From positions 1-48,527 of the forward strand of contig JBCCTX010000014.1 of NCBI GenBank assembly GCA_039197765.1: 48,527 nucleotides of DNA, given 5' to 3'. Positions 15,807 through 23,909 of this stretch are shown one piece after another (positions within the stretch are counted from its first letter, which is position 1; the number at the start of each line of letters is the position of its first letter). The DNA comes from JBCCTX01 sp039197765 (GTDB lineage: Bacteria; Bacteroidota; Bacteroidia; J057). Below the pieces are notes generated by a model that saw only the letters and a program-made list of their open reading frames with translations, made no database searches and was not told the DNA's origin. A program made the position numbers and the translations under genes.

Positions 15807-17141
15807 ATGAAAATAGCTGTTATTGGTTCAGGATATGTAGGCTTGGTTACGGGAACCTGTTTTGCAGAGGCCGGTAATGAGGTACTATGTGTGGACAATA
15901 ATCAAGAGAAACTTGCTAAATTGAAGTCTGGGGTAATACCCATCTACGAACCTGGTCTGGAAACTTTGTTCAACCGCAACACCAAGGAGGGAAGGTTATA
16001 CTTCACCGACTCTTTGAGCGAAGCGGTAGAAATGGCAGAAATTATCTTCCTGGCACTTCCCACCCCTCCCACTGAAGATGGATCTGCGGATCTAAAGTAT
16101 GTGTTGGGAGTAGCAGGGGAGATTGGGAAACTCCTCACCGAGTACCGAGTAATCGTCAACAAAAGTACTGTCCCAGTAGGAACAGCTGATAAGGTTACTG
16201 CTGTAATCGATGCGCAAACAAATGTTGAGTTTGACGTTGTTTCGAATCCTGAGTTCCTTCGTGAAGGATTTGCGGTTCAAGATTTCATGAAGCCTGAGCG
16301 TATCGTGGTAGGGTCTTCCTCTGAAAAGGCTACCGAAAAGATGCGTCAGTTGTATCAACCTTTTGTTCGCTCTGGAAATCCCATCATTTTCATGGACGAG
16401 CGCAGCGCAGAAGTCACCAAGTATGCTGCCAATTCCTTCTTAGCTACCAAAATTTCGTTCATGAACGAAATCGCTAATCTTTGTGAGTTAGTAGGTGCCA
16501 ATGTGGACAATGTCCGCCGAGGAATTGGGACGGATTCTAGAATTGGAAAGCGCTTCCTATTCCCAGGTGTAGGGTATGGAGGATCCTGTTTCCCCAAAGA
16601 TGTTTCCGCCCTCTTCAAAACTTCCAACGAGTACGGATACAATTTTAAGATTTTGGATTCTGTAATGGAGGTTAATAAGAAGCAGAAGCATATTTTGGTA
16701 GAAAAAGTAATCAACAAATACGGAAGTGACCTTTCCGGGAAAACTTTTGGAGTCTGGGGATTGGCTTTTAAGCCCAATACGGACGATATCCGTGAAGCAC
16801 CGGCATTGGTTATCATTGATGAGCTTCAGAAGCTTGGCGCAAAGGTTCAAGCATTTGATCCAGAGGCAATAGAATCCGTGAAAGCGTATTCTCCTGTACA
16901 ACCTGAATATGCAAAAGGTATGTATGAAGCCTGCGAAGGCGCAGACGCACTGCTGATCGTTACGGAATGGAATGAGTTCCGCGTACCTGACTTTGACCGG
17001 GTAAGGCAAGGACTCAAAGAGCCCATTATTTTTGATGGCCGTAATGTATATGATTTGACAGAAATGGAGAAAACAGGATTTTCTTACTATTCAATTGGTA
17101 GAAAAGCCATAGAGGTTAAGTCGACTGTATCTATGGGCTAA
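15807..17141 (+). CDS. UDP-glucose 6-dehydrogenase
   Basis: 444 residues. Two-step NAD-dependent oxidation of UDP-glucose to UDP-glucuronate. Seen: the N-terminal Rossmann motif GSGYVGLVTGTCFAEAGNEV, PTPPTEDGSADL, the VVSNPEFLREGFAVQDF segment with catalytic Glu, the lysine in TKYAANSFLATKISFMNE, and the active-site cysteine in GVGYGGSCFPKDV. The C-terminal UDP-binding domain has GLAFKPNTDDIREAP. It supplies the substrate for the UDP-glucuronate decarboxylase encoded next. An intrinsic terminator follows at 17171. Confidence 0.97.
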   Translation: MKIAVIGSGYVGLVTGTCFAEAGNEVLCVDNNQEKLAKLKSGVIPIYEPGLETLFNRNTKEGRLYFTDSLSEAVEMAEIIFLALPTPPTEDGSADLKYVLGVAGEIGKLLTEYRVIVNKSTVPVGTADKVTAVIDAQTNVEFDVVSNPEFLREGFAVQDFMKPERIVVGSSSEKATEKMRQLYQPFVRSGNPIIFMDERSAEVTKYAANSFLATKISFMNEIANLCELVGANVDNVRRGIGTDSRIGKRFLFPGVGYGGSCFPKDVSALFKTSNEYGYNFKILDSVMEVNKKQKHILVEKVINKYGSDLSGKTFGVWGLAFKPNTDDIREAPALVIIDELQKLGAKVQAFDPEAIESVKAYSPVQPEYAKGMYEACEGADALLIVTEWNEFRVPDFDRVRQGLKEPIIFDGRNVYDLTEMEKTGFSYYSIGRKAIEVKSTVSMG

Positions 17142-17170
17142 TAGCCAACCCTCTCCATTTTTATGGTATA

Positions 17171-17211
17171 AAAGCTGCTTTCCAGATTCCTGGGAAGTAG
17201 CTTTCATTTTT
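17171..17211 (+). terminator. Intrinsic terminator after UDP-glucose dehydrogenase
   Basis: Stem of about 13 pairs, two of them G-T (AAAGCT 17171-17176 with AGCTTT 17199-17204, continuing inward to CC/GG), an 8-base loop and a CATTTTT tail. It separates the DegT-ugd pair from the uxs-rmlC pair. Confidence 0.75.
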
Positions 17212-17336
17212 ACTCCCGAAAATAATAAAACCAACAGAAAAATAGTTTCGTATTATAAGGCATAATATTTGCAAAAGAATTGTAGATTGATTAATTTTCG
17301 AAAAATTAAATTTTTGTAATAATAAATGTTCTTCAT

Positions 17337-18299
17337 ATGTCCAAAAAGTCTAAGGTATTAATTACAGGAGGAGCTGGATTTCTCGGCTCACATCTTGCTG
17401 ATCGTTTTTTAGCGGAAGGGTTTTCCGTCTTGGTTATGGATAATTTAATAACGGGGAACTTAGAGAATATCGAGCACTTATTTGGAAATGAAGACTTTCA
17501 ATTTCTTCAGCACGATGTCACCAACTTTGTTTGGGTCAAGGGGGATCTAGATTATGTGATGCATTTTGCCTCTCCAGCCAGTCCTATGGATTACCTAAAG
17601 CTCCCTATTAAGACGCTCAAGGTAGGCGCTATGGGTACACACAAAGTCCTTGGGCTTGCCAAAGAAAAAGGTGCCAGAGTGTTGATTGCAAGTACTTCTG
17701 AAGTGTATGGAGACCCATTGATTCACCCTCAAAAAGAAGACTACTGGGGAAATGTTAATCCCATTGGATATAGAGGGGTTTACGATGAAGCCAAAAGATA
17801 CATGGAGGCGCTGACTATGGCCTACCATAGAAAACATGGATTGGAAACTCGGATTGCGCGTATTTTCAATACATATGGACCGAGAATGCGTTTGAATGAT
17901 GGGCGTGCCCTTCCTGCATTTGCCAGTCAGGCCCTCAATGGGGAAAACATTACAGTTTTTGGAGATGGTAGCCAAACGCGGAGTTTTTGCTATGTAGATG
18001 ACCTAGTGGATGGGTTGTTTCGGCTATTGCTAAGTGAGGAAACCTATCCCGTCAACATAGGAAACCCGAGTGAAATTTCTATATTAGATTTCGCGAGAGA
18101 AATCATTGATATTACAAGCTCAACCAGCCAAATCGTATTCAAAGATCTTCCCAAGGATGATCCCAAGGTTCGACAGCCTGATATCACTCGCGCAAGAGAG
18201 ATTCTCAATTGGGAACCTAAGGTGAGTAGAAGAGATGGCCTTGAAAAAACATTAGCATATTTTAAAGAGAAAATCCATGGGGTTGAAAAAGTTTTCTAG
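17337..18299 (+). CDS. UDP-glucuronate decarboxylase (UDP-xylose synthase type)
   Basis: 320 residues, extended short-chain dehydrogenase. Converts UDP-glucuronate to UDP-xylose (or the 4-keto pentose intermediate) with bound NAD. Seen: GGAGFLGSHLADRFL, the ASPASPMDYLKLPIKTLKVG segment characteristic of UXS, ASTSEVYGDP, YDEAKRYMEALTMAY (catalytic Tyr and Lys), RIARIFNTYGPRM and a late GDGSQTRSFCYVDDLV. It begins after a 195-base gap with a terminator, and overlaps rmlC by 23 bases. Confidence 0.96.
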   Translation: MSKKSKVLITGGAGFLGSHLADRFLAEGFSVLVMDNLITGNLENIEHLFGNEDFQFLQHDVTNFVWVKGDLDYVMHFASPASPMDYLKLPIKTLKVGAMGTHKVLGLAKEKGARVLIASTSEVYGDPLIHPQKEDYWGNVNPIGYRGVYDEAKRYMEALTMAYHRKHGLETRIARIFNTYGPRMRLNDGRALPAFASQALNGENITVFGDGSQTRSFCYVDDLVDGLFRLLLSEETYPVNIGNPSEISILDFAREIIDITSSTSQIVFKDLPKDDPKVRQPDITRAREILNWEPKVSRRDGLEKTLAYFKEKIHGVEKVF

Positions 18300-18870
18300 T
18301 GAATTTCCTGGCCTATATATTATAAAACCAGATGTCTTTGGGGATTCACGGGGTTTCTTTTTGGAAGTCTACAACCAAAAAGCCTTCTCAGAAATTGGAC
18401 TTGAAGATTTAGAATTCGTTCAGGATAATCTATCTCGTTCATCCAAAGGAGTTTTGAGAGGGCTCCATTTTCAAATCCCCCCATATACACAAGGAAAGTT
18501 GGTAACTGTATTTGAGGGATCAGTATTGGACGTTGCTGTCGATATTCGTGTACACTCCCCTACCTACGGCAAGGCGTTCTCTTATGAAATTAGAGCAGAT
18601 GAACCTACGTTTGTCTATATTCCTGAGGGTTTTGCCCACGGATTCCAGGTTCTTTCAGATACCTGTTTGTTCTACTACAAGTGTACAAACTTCTATAACA
18701 AACAAGCTGATCAAGGAATAAGGTGGGATGACCCTGCATTGGCAATCCCTTGGCAAGATATACCCCCTATTCTTTCCCCGAAAGATTTGGCGCATCCAAA
18801 TTTAGCTGAATATGAATCGCCTTTTCAGGAGTACATAAAGCTTCCTGCATCTGACTCAATAATCAATTGA
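18277..18870 (+). CDS. rmlC: dTDP-4-dehydrorhamnose 3,5-epimerase family protein
   Basis: 197 residues, cupin-fold RmlC family. Usual role: double epimerisation of dTDP-4-keto-6-deoxyglucose on the way to dTDP-rhamnose. Seen: FGDSRGFFLEVYN, VQDNLSRSSKGVLRGLHFQIPP (active-site His), QGKLVTVFEGSVLDVAVDIR, YIPEGFAHGFQVLSD and YKCTNFYNKQADQGIRWDDP. The start MGLKKFSSEFPGLYIIKP aligns with typical RmlC N-termini, which makes the 23-base overlap with the decarboxylase gene real and suggests translational coupling. RmlA, B and D are not here, so the substrate may differ. The 3' end overlaps convergent purM by 46 bases. Confidence 0.92.
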   Translation: MGLKKFSSEFPGLYIIKPDVFGDSRGFFLEVYNQKAFSEIGLEDLEFVQDNLSRSSKGVLRGLHFQIPPYTQGKLVTVFEGSVLDVAVDIRVHSPTYGKAFSYEIRADEPTFVYIPEGFAHGFQVLSDTCLFYYKCTNFYNKQADQGIRWDDPALAIPWQDIPPILSPKDLAHPNLAEYESPFQEYIKLPASDSIIN

Positions 18871-19991
18871 TTGGTTTCGGCAGCTTCACAGAACCCTATT
18901 ATCCCTGCCTCAATATGAAATTTGTCAGCTAGGGATAGTATGCCCTGAGCTGTAGCGGGATCAGTATAAATTTCAAGCCTGTGTCCCATGTTGAACACTT
19001 TGTACATTTCCTTCCAATCTGTTTGGGAGGAGGATTGTATAAGGCTAAAAATAGGAGGAATTGGTAACAAGTTATTTTTTACTACCCGTAGATGTTCAAT
19101 GAATTTTAAAATTTTTGTCTGCCCGCCTCCCGTACAATGGATCAAACCGTGAATCTGTTGCCGGTAAGTACCGAATACTTCTCGCATAAAGGGAAGGTAA
19201 GTTCGCGTGGGGCTCAAGAGAAGTTTTCCTACCGAAAGCGGATGATTCTCAAGTTGTGTATCTAAGGTGTATTGGCCTGAATATGCCAAGTGCTCAGGAA
19301 TGCTAATGTCATACGTTTCAGGGTACTTCTCTCGATACATACCCGAAAGGACATCGTGTCTGGCACTCGTCAGTCCATTGCTTCCGATGCCACTATTGTA
19401 GGTAGTCTCATACTTGGCTTGACCAGCGCTACTTAGTCCTACAATGACAGATCCAGGCCCTATGTTTTCATTGGTAATGACCGCACTTCTTGGCATCCTG
19501 CTGTACGCAGTAGCATCAAATATGAGGGTTTTTACGACATCTGGCACATCAGCAGTTTCTCCCCCTGTATTGACAATTTGGATTCCATGCTCTCTGAGCA
19601 TTTCAAAAAAATCCTCCATTCCATTTAGCATCTCTGCTAATACTTCCTTGGGAATGAGAAAAGAATTTCTTCCTATGGTATTGGAAAGAAGGAAGGAGTC
19701 ACAGGCTCCTACACACATCATATCATCAATATTCATCACAATCCCATCCTGGACAATCCCTCGCCAAACAGAGATATCCCCTGTTTCCCGCCAATATAAA
19801 TACGCTAGAGAAGACTTAGTTCCTGCACCATCTGCGTGCATGATTACACATGCCTCAGGGTCATTAAGCATTAAGTCTGGCAATACCTTACAAAACGCAC
19901 GAGGATACAGACCCTTGTCCAAGTTTCTTATGGCAAAGTGTACATCTGATTTATCACTCGAAACCCCCCGTTGGCTGTATCTCTCCGACAT
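18825..19991 (-). CDS. purM: Phosphoribosylformylglycinamidine cyclo-ligase (AIR synthase)
   Basis: 388 residues, Bacteroidota-type PurM. ATP-dependent ring closure of FGAM to aminoimidazole ribotide in purine synthesis. Seen: VIMHADGAGTKSSLAYLYW (the DGVGTK-like nucleotide loop), NIDDMMCVGACDSFLLSN, NTGGETADVPDVVKTL, PGSVIVGLSSAG, IHGLIHCTGGG and FNMGHRLEIY. It starts 3 bases after the PorE-like gene stops, so the two are probably co-transcribed despite unrelated roles. The last 46 bases overlap the 3' end of rmlC on the other strand. Confidence 0.93.
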   Translation of the reverse strand: MSERYSQRGVSSDKSDVHFAIRNLDKGLYPRAFCKVLPDLMLNDPEACVIMHADGAGTKSSLAYLYWRETGDISVWRGIVQDGIVMNIDDMMCVGACDSFLLSNTIGRNSFLIPKEVLAEMLNGMEDFFEMLREHGIQIVNTGGETADVPDVVKTLIFDATAYSRMPRSAVITNENIGPGSVIVGLSSAGQAKYETTYNSGIGSNGLTSARHDVLSGMYREKYPETYDISIPEHLAYSGQYTLDTQLENHPLSVGKLLLSPTRTYLPFMREVFGTYRQQIHGLIHCTGGGQTKILKFIEHLRVVKNNLLPIPPIFSLIQSSSQTDWKEMYKVFNMGHRLEIYTDPATAQGILSLADKFHIEAGIIGFCEAAETNQLIIESDAGSFMYS

Positions 19992-19994
19992 ATC

Positions 19995-22019
19995 TTATTG
20001 AAAGTCTATAGAAAGGATTCTGAATTCAGTTCGACGATTGGCTTGTTCGTCTTCATCTGATTCTTCAGGGTAAATTAAGGGTTCATTCTCTCCATATCCA
20101 AACCATGTAAGCCTACTAGGGCTAATTCCTCGATCTATCAAATATTTGACTGCAGACCGGGCTCTGTTATTGGATAGGGTATCATTGTAATTGAGTGTCC
20201 CATTGGTATCTGTATGACTCCCCATTTGAATTGTGATATTATTGTTCTGCTGGAGAAGGAAAACCAATTTATCTAATTCTCTCATGGCATCATCCCTGAG
20301 ATAGAATTTGTCGTAATCGTAGTAGATATTTTGAAGGACAATGGGTAGAGAGGTATAGATAGGCTCTAAGGCAATATCAATATTCCGCTCTAATATTCCT
20401 GCGGTAACCCCTTCTGTAGATACTTCAATTTCATTTGCGAGGTATTCTGGGGCATTCCCTAGCACCTTATACTGCTTATCAAACTCCAAGTCAAAATAGT
20501 AATCGGCATTTTGCCCGGTTGTAAAAGTATCCAAGGGAATCAAAAATCCTTCTGTATCCTTTTCAAAAAGAATGGCGGTAGAAAAGGGGATAGGCAGCTG
20601 GGTATCTCGATCCCTTACAAGACCTTGTAAGGCGAGGGTACCGCCGATAACACCTGTTAATTTGGCCAAGTAGATATCATAACTACCTTGGCCACCCATG
20701 CGATTAGAAGAGAAGTAAACAAGCGAATCATTTCTCCGCCAAATGGCCCCAATCTCGTCAGAATTACTGTTTATGGGAGGACCCACGTTTACATTTGGCA
20801 TCCACGTTCCATCTCGCTTTTCTGAAGAGTATACATCAAATCCTCCTGCTCCTCCCCAACCATTAGAGGAAAAGTATATTTTGGTTCCATCAGAACTAAT
20901 ATAGGGTGAGCTTTCATCAAAGCGGGAATTGATGGTGGTGTCTAGGGATATTGGGCTAGCCCAGCGAGTTCCTACGCGTTGGGAATACCAAATGTCATAT
21001 CCCCCTTTTCCATCGGGTCTGTCAGAAGAGAAATATATGGTGTTTCCATCTGGGGTAACAGTAGGATTGGCATCATCCGTTGGAACAACTTTGATTTTCC
21101 CTTTTTTAGACCGAACGGGCTTTTTACCAGAAAGCTCTTCGACGAGTTCTGGTTTCCCCCACGATTTTCTAGAAGTATTGTAGCGAGAGGAATAGATACT
21201 ACAACCATCTTTATTGTGCTTGGTATTGCACATCGTAAAGTACATGGTCAAGCCATTGTCTGCAAATGTAGCAGATCCAGTATTCTGTTTCCCATTTCCA
21301 TTTACCAGATTTCCTAAATTTCTTGGTACTGCCCCAAATGTTGAGTCGTTCAGGAGATCAATCGCATACAGGTCCGAAAAATTGGGTTGGCCCAATCTGG
21401 AGTAGAATTTCCCTCGTCCATTTTCCACTCTGTGGGAGGTAAATACGATTTCTTTAGACCCCTCCAACCCTTCTCGATATGCAGGGAAAATATCTGCAGC
21501 CTCCGAGTTAAAGGAAACCCTCCGCAATTCATAAGGAATATTTTGTCTCTGACTTTGGGCTTCACAGCCTTCGATATCCCTCTGGGCACGTTGGAAATAG
21601 TAATCTTGGTTGGTATGCTTAGTTTTAAATCGGTTGAGCCAGTAAATTGCCTGTTCACAATTTCCCAGGTTCTTGTGAGTAATCCCCGTCCAGAAAAGGA
21701 GGGTGTCGTTGGAAACCGAATCTAGCTGTAGAGCTTGAGAATAATTTCCCAATGCTTCGTTGTAGTTTTCCAAGTAAAAGTTTGATTCGGCCAGTTTTAC
21801 AATAGCCTCCAGATTGTTGGGATCCGAAATCAATATTTCCTGGAACTTTATTCTAGCATCTGAATAGAATTCTCGCTGGAAATCTTCATTTGCTTTTTCT
21901 AGGTCTCGTTGAATCTTTTTGGGAGTCTGAGCTACCAAAGAATTGGGGAATAAACCCAATAAAAGGAGAATTGAAGTGGCAAAACCTATTGAAAATAAAC
22001 GGGATTTAATGGTTGCCAT
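19995..22019 (-). CDS. PorE-like outer-membrane-associated protein (TPR, beta-propeller, CRD, OmpA)
   Basis: 674 residues from the Met at 22019, which begins a clear signal peptide (MATIKSRLFSIGFATSILLL and on to VAQ). The frame is open back to 22088, but a promoter at 22082-22113 would place that start before the transcript. Domains in order: TPR helices (about 35-165); WD40/PD40 propeller repeats (about 185-470, with motifs such as PTVTPDGNTIYFSSDRP and SPYISSDGTKIYFSSNGWGGAGGFDVY); a carboxypeptidase-regulatory-like domain (about 475-555); OmpA peptidoglycan-binding domain (GSHTDTNG, LSNNRARSAVKYL). This order is that of PorE, which ties the T9SS to peptidoglycan. The family also includes non-T9SS members, so the role is probable, not proven. 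Confidence 0.85.
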   Translation of the reverse strand: MATIKSRLFSIGFATSILLLLGLFPNSLVAQTPKKIQRDLEKANEDFQREFYSDARIKFQEILISDPNNLEAIVKLAESNFYLENYNEALGNYSQALQLDSVSNDTLLFWTGITHKNLGNCEQAIYWLNRFKTKHTNQDYYFQRAQRDIEGCEAQSQRQNIPYELRRVSFNSEAADIFPAYREGLEGSKEIVFTSHRVENGRGKFYSRLGQPNFSDLYAIDLLNDSTFGAVPRNLGNLVNGNGKQNTGSATFADNGLTMYFTMCNTKHNKDGCSIYSSRYNTSRKSWGKPELVEELSGKKPVRSKKGKIKVVPTDDANPTVTPDGNTIYFSSDRPDGKGGYDIWYSQRVGTRWASPISLDTTINSRFDESSPYISSDGTKIYFSSNGWGGAGGFDVYSSEKRDGTWMPNVNVGPPINSNSDEIGAIWRRNDSLVYFSSNRMGGQGSYDIYLAKLTGVIGGTLALQGLVRDRDTQLPIPFSTAILFEKDTEGFLIPLDTFTTGQNADYYFDLEFDKQYKVLGNAPEYLANEIEVSTEGVTAGILERNIDIALEPIYTSLPIVLQNIYYDYDKFYLRDDAMRELDKLVFLLQQNNNITIQMGSHTDTNGTLNYNDTLSNNRARSAVKYLIDRGISPSRLTWFGYGENEPLIYPEESDEDEQANRRTEFRILSIDFQ

Positions 22020-22081
22020 ATAAATATGAATTCTAAAATAGCGTAAAATGAACGTACCTGCTGAAATTAGGGTACTTTGAA

Positions 22082-22113
22082 CAAACATAGAAAAAAACTA
22101 CGTATCACTCAAT
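22082..22113 (-). promoter_or_regulatory. Promoter of the PorE-like gene
   Basis: On the minus strand: ATTG, 20 bases, then TATGTTTG (plus-strand 22082-22089). The -7 box is perfect and the -33 box matches 3 of 4. The predicted transcript starts near 22076, which supports the start codon at 22019. Confidence 0.6.
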
Positions 22114-22848
22114 CTAAAATAAAATAACCCATAGTAGAAAATCGCTTACCAGAATAGAGATAGCAGAGATTACAAAAGAACTAATAGTTGCATCTCCTAC
22201 CCCCTTTGCCCCTCCTTCAGTTCTCATTCCCATGTAGCAACCGATCAGAGAAATCTGTAGTCCAAACAGCGTTCCCTTAATTAAACCGCCAAGTAAATCC
22301 CTAACTTCGAAGAAATCTCTAATAGAACGGAGGAATATTTGTCGGGTAATATCCAGAAAATAGTCTGACACAAGATAGGCTCCTAGAACTGCAATGAACA
22401 GCGAAAAAAATGTCAAAATGGGCATCATCAAACTCAATCCTAGCACCCTAGGCAGAACTATATAACGAATCGGATTAATTCCTAGTGTTTTCAAAGCGTC
22501 GATTTGTTCAGTGACCTGCATCGTCCCAATTTCAGCGGTCATAGAGGCCCCTATTCTTCCACTAATAACCAATGCTGTTAATACGGGTGCCATCTCCATT
22601 ACCACAACTCGCGTGACCTGACCCCCCATAACGGAAAGACTGATCATACCGCGAAATTGATACGCTGCCTGCCATGCAATAATGGCTCCCGCAAAAAAAC
22701 CGATAACCAAGACGAGTGGAATAGAATTCACTCCTACGTGATCCATCTGATATACAATCCTTTTGCGCTCCTTAAAACTATGAGGAATACTTTTACTTAC
22801 CTGCCAAATTAAATAGCCGAAGTTCCCTAATGCATTGAGCATTGACAT
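22114..22848 (-). CDS. mlaE: MlaE-family ABC transporter permease
   Basis: 244 residues, about five membrane segments. Permease of the Mla-type system that moves phospholipids between the membranes. Seen: the signature GFFAGAIIAWQAAYQF, VVVMEMAPVLTALVISGRIGASMTAEIGTMQVTEQIDAL (the most conserved part of MlaE), IRYIVLPRVLGLSLMMPIL and GVGDATISSFVISAISILVSDF at the C-terminus. The ATPase (MlaF) and MCE (MlaD) genes usually next to it are missing on both sides within the window. A perfect -7 box (TACCTTTG) lies only 5 bases before the ATG. Confidence 0.95.
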   Translation of the reverse strand: MSMLNALGNFGYLIWQVSKSIPHSFKERKRIVYQMDHVGVNSIPLVLVIGFFAGAIIAWQAAYQFRGMISLSVMGGQVTRVVVMEMAPVLTALVISGRIGASMTAEIGTMQVTEQIDALKTLGINPIRYIVLPRVLGLSLMMPILTFFSLFIAVLGAYLVSDYFLDITRQIFLRSIRDFFEVRDLLGGLIKGTLFGLQISLIGCYMGMRTEGGAKGVGDATISSFVISAISILVSDFLLWVILF

Positions 22849-22852
22849 GTGG

Positions 22853-22860
22853 CAAAGGTA
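22853..22860 (-). promoter_or_regulatory. -7 box (TACCTTTG) directly before mlaE
   Basis: Perfect TAnnTTTG on the minus strand. Transcription would begin at or within a few bases of the mlaE ATG (22848), i.e. a leaderless or almost leaderless mRNA. There is no good -33 box; that place is taken by the terminator hairpin of the gene before. Confidence 0.4.
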
Positions 22861-22861
22861 G

Positions 22862-22896
22862 AAAAACCCGGTAAATAAACAGGGAATTTACCGGGT
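22862..22896 (-). terminator. Intrinsic terminator after the YugP-like gene
   Basis: Perfect 11-bp stem on the minus strand (ACCCGGTAAAT at 22896-22886 with ATTTACCGGGT at 22876-22866), a 9-base loop, then a short T run. It ends the transcript of the metallopeptidase gene just before mlaE. Confidence 0.78.
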
Positions 22897-22945
22897 ATAT
22901 TCTGAGTATTACGAACTTCCTACAAGGTAGAAGTACAGGATTTCA

Positions 22946-23626
22946 TCAATCTCTTCCTTGTATTAAGGAGACAAAATACAGCAAATAGGCGAGAGAGGTA
23001 AGTGCAGCAACTACATAGGTCATAGCCGCCCAAAAAAGACCCTTCTTTGCTAGGGCTGTTTCTTCCCCTCGAGTGATACCTTTCTCTTCTAGCCAAGCAA
23101 GCGCTCTTTTACTTGCATCAAACTCTACAGGGAGGGTGATGACAGCAAATAAAGTACTAATACCAAATAGAGCCACGCCTGCCCAAGCTAACTGTAGCAT
23201 TCCTAGACCCAATCCTGCCATAATCACATAGGGAGCAACAGGAGATGCGAACTTCAAAACCGGTACAATAGCTGACCGGAACTTGAGAAGGGGGTGAGAG
23301 GTAGCATGCTGAACGGCATGGCCAACCTCATGGGCCGAAACTGCTGCTGCGGCAATAGAGGCAGGACTATATACCCATTCACTTAAATTAACTGATTTAT
23401 TGAGTGGATTATAGTGATCTGTTAGTGTTCCTCTTGTAGAAGTAATTCGAACGTCATGGATGTTGAAATCCCCTAACATGCGTTCGGCTACCTCTTGGCC
23501 AGAAAGGCCAGAAGAAAGACCTATTTGAGAGAGCTTTTTCATCGTAGCCATCATTCGATTCCGAACAAAGGCACTGATCAAAGCAGCTACTCCGGCAATA
23601 ATTAAATATCCAGTATCCATTATCAT
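22946..23626 (-). CDS. YugP-like membrane zinc metallopeptidase
   Basis: 226 residues. Membrane protein of the neutral zinc metallopeptidase (YugP) family. The N-terminal membrane segment (about 6-21) is followed by VRITSTRGTLTDHYNPLNKSVNLSEWVY and then the zinc motif H99-E100-V101-G102-H103 (SAHEVGHAVQHA). Two to three hydrophobic segments (about 125-165 and 200-220) surround LPVEFDASKRALAWLEEKGI, a conserved block of the family. The function is not well known; membrane-protein quality control is a guess. It is transcribed alone: promoter region unclear, terminator at 22862-22896. Confidence 0.93.
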   Translation of the reverse strand: MIMDTGYLIIAGVAALISAFVRNRMMATMKKLSQIGLSSGLSGQEVAERMLGDFNIHDVRITSTRGTLTDHYNPLNKSVNLSEWVYSPASIAAAAVSAHEVGHAVQHATSHPLLKFRSAIVPVLKFASPVAPYVIMAGLGLGMLQLAWAGVALFGISTLFAVITLPVEFDASKRALAWLEEKGITRGEETALAKKGLFWAAMTYVVAALTSLAYLLYFVSLIQGRD

Positions 23627-23876
23627 ATCAAAAAAGTATTTAGATTTAATATGGGCACAAAGCGTAGCCGTTACTAAAGTTAAAATTTTTTTGGATACAC
23701 TCTGTATTTGCTTCCTTTTAGATGCAAAATTTATAAGAAGTCAACAAATTCCTCAGTCTTTTTTCAAGATTTGTTAAAATTATAATATATATTTAATAAT
23801 TTGGTTAATAGTTGGACGCCATTCATCTTACGAATCAGTCCAAGAACAGATACAGGAAAAGGGCTACAGAGGAGAT

Positions 23877-23904
23877 AAAAAAAGAGCTCCCACTTGGGGA
23901 GCCC
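23877..23904 (-). terminator. Intrinsic terminator of the tRNA-like gene
   Basis: Minus-strand stem of 8 pairs including one G-U (23904-23897 region GGGCTCCC with 23891-23884 GGGAGCTC), a 5-base loop, followed by seven T. It begins 5 bases after the acceptor stem of the tRNA-like RNA, so this RNA is made as a monocistronic transcript. Confidence 0.85.
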
Positions 23905-23909
23905 TAAGC

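Noticed and set aside
22020..22088. N-terminal extension of the PorE-like protein
   Set aside because: It precedes the signal peptide and overlaps the promoter at 22082-22113.
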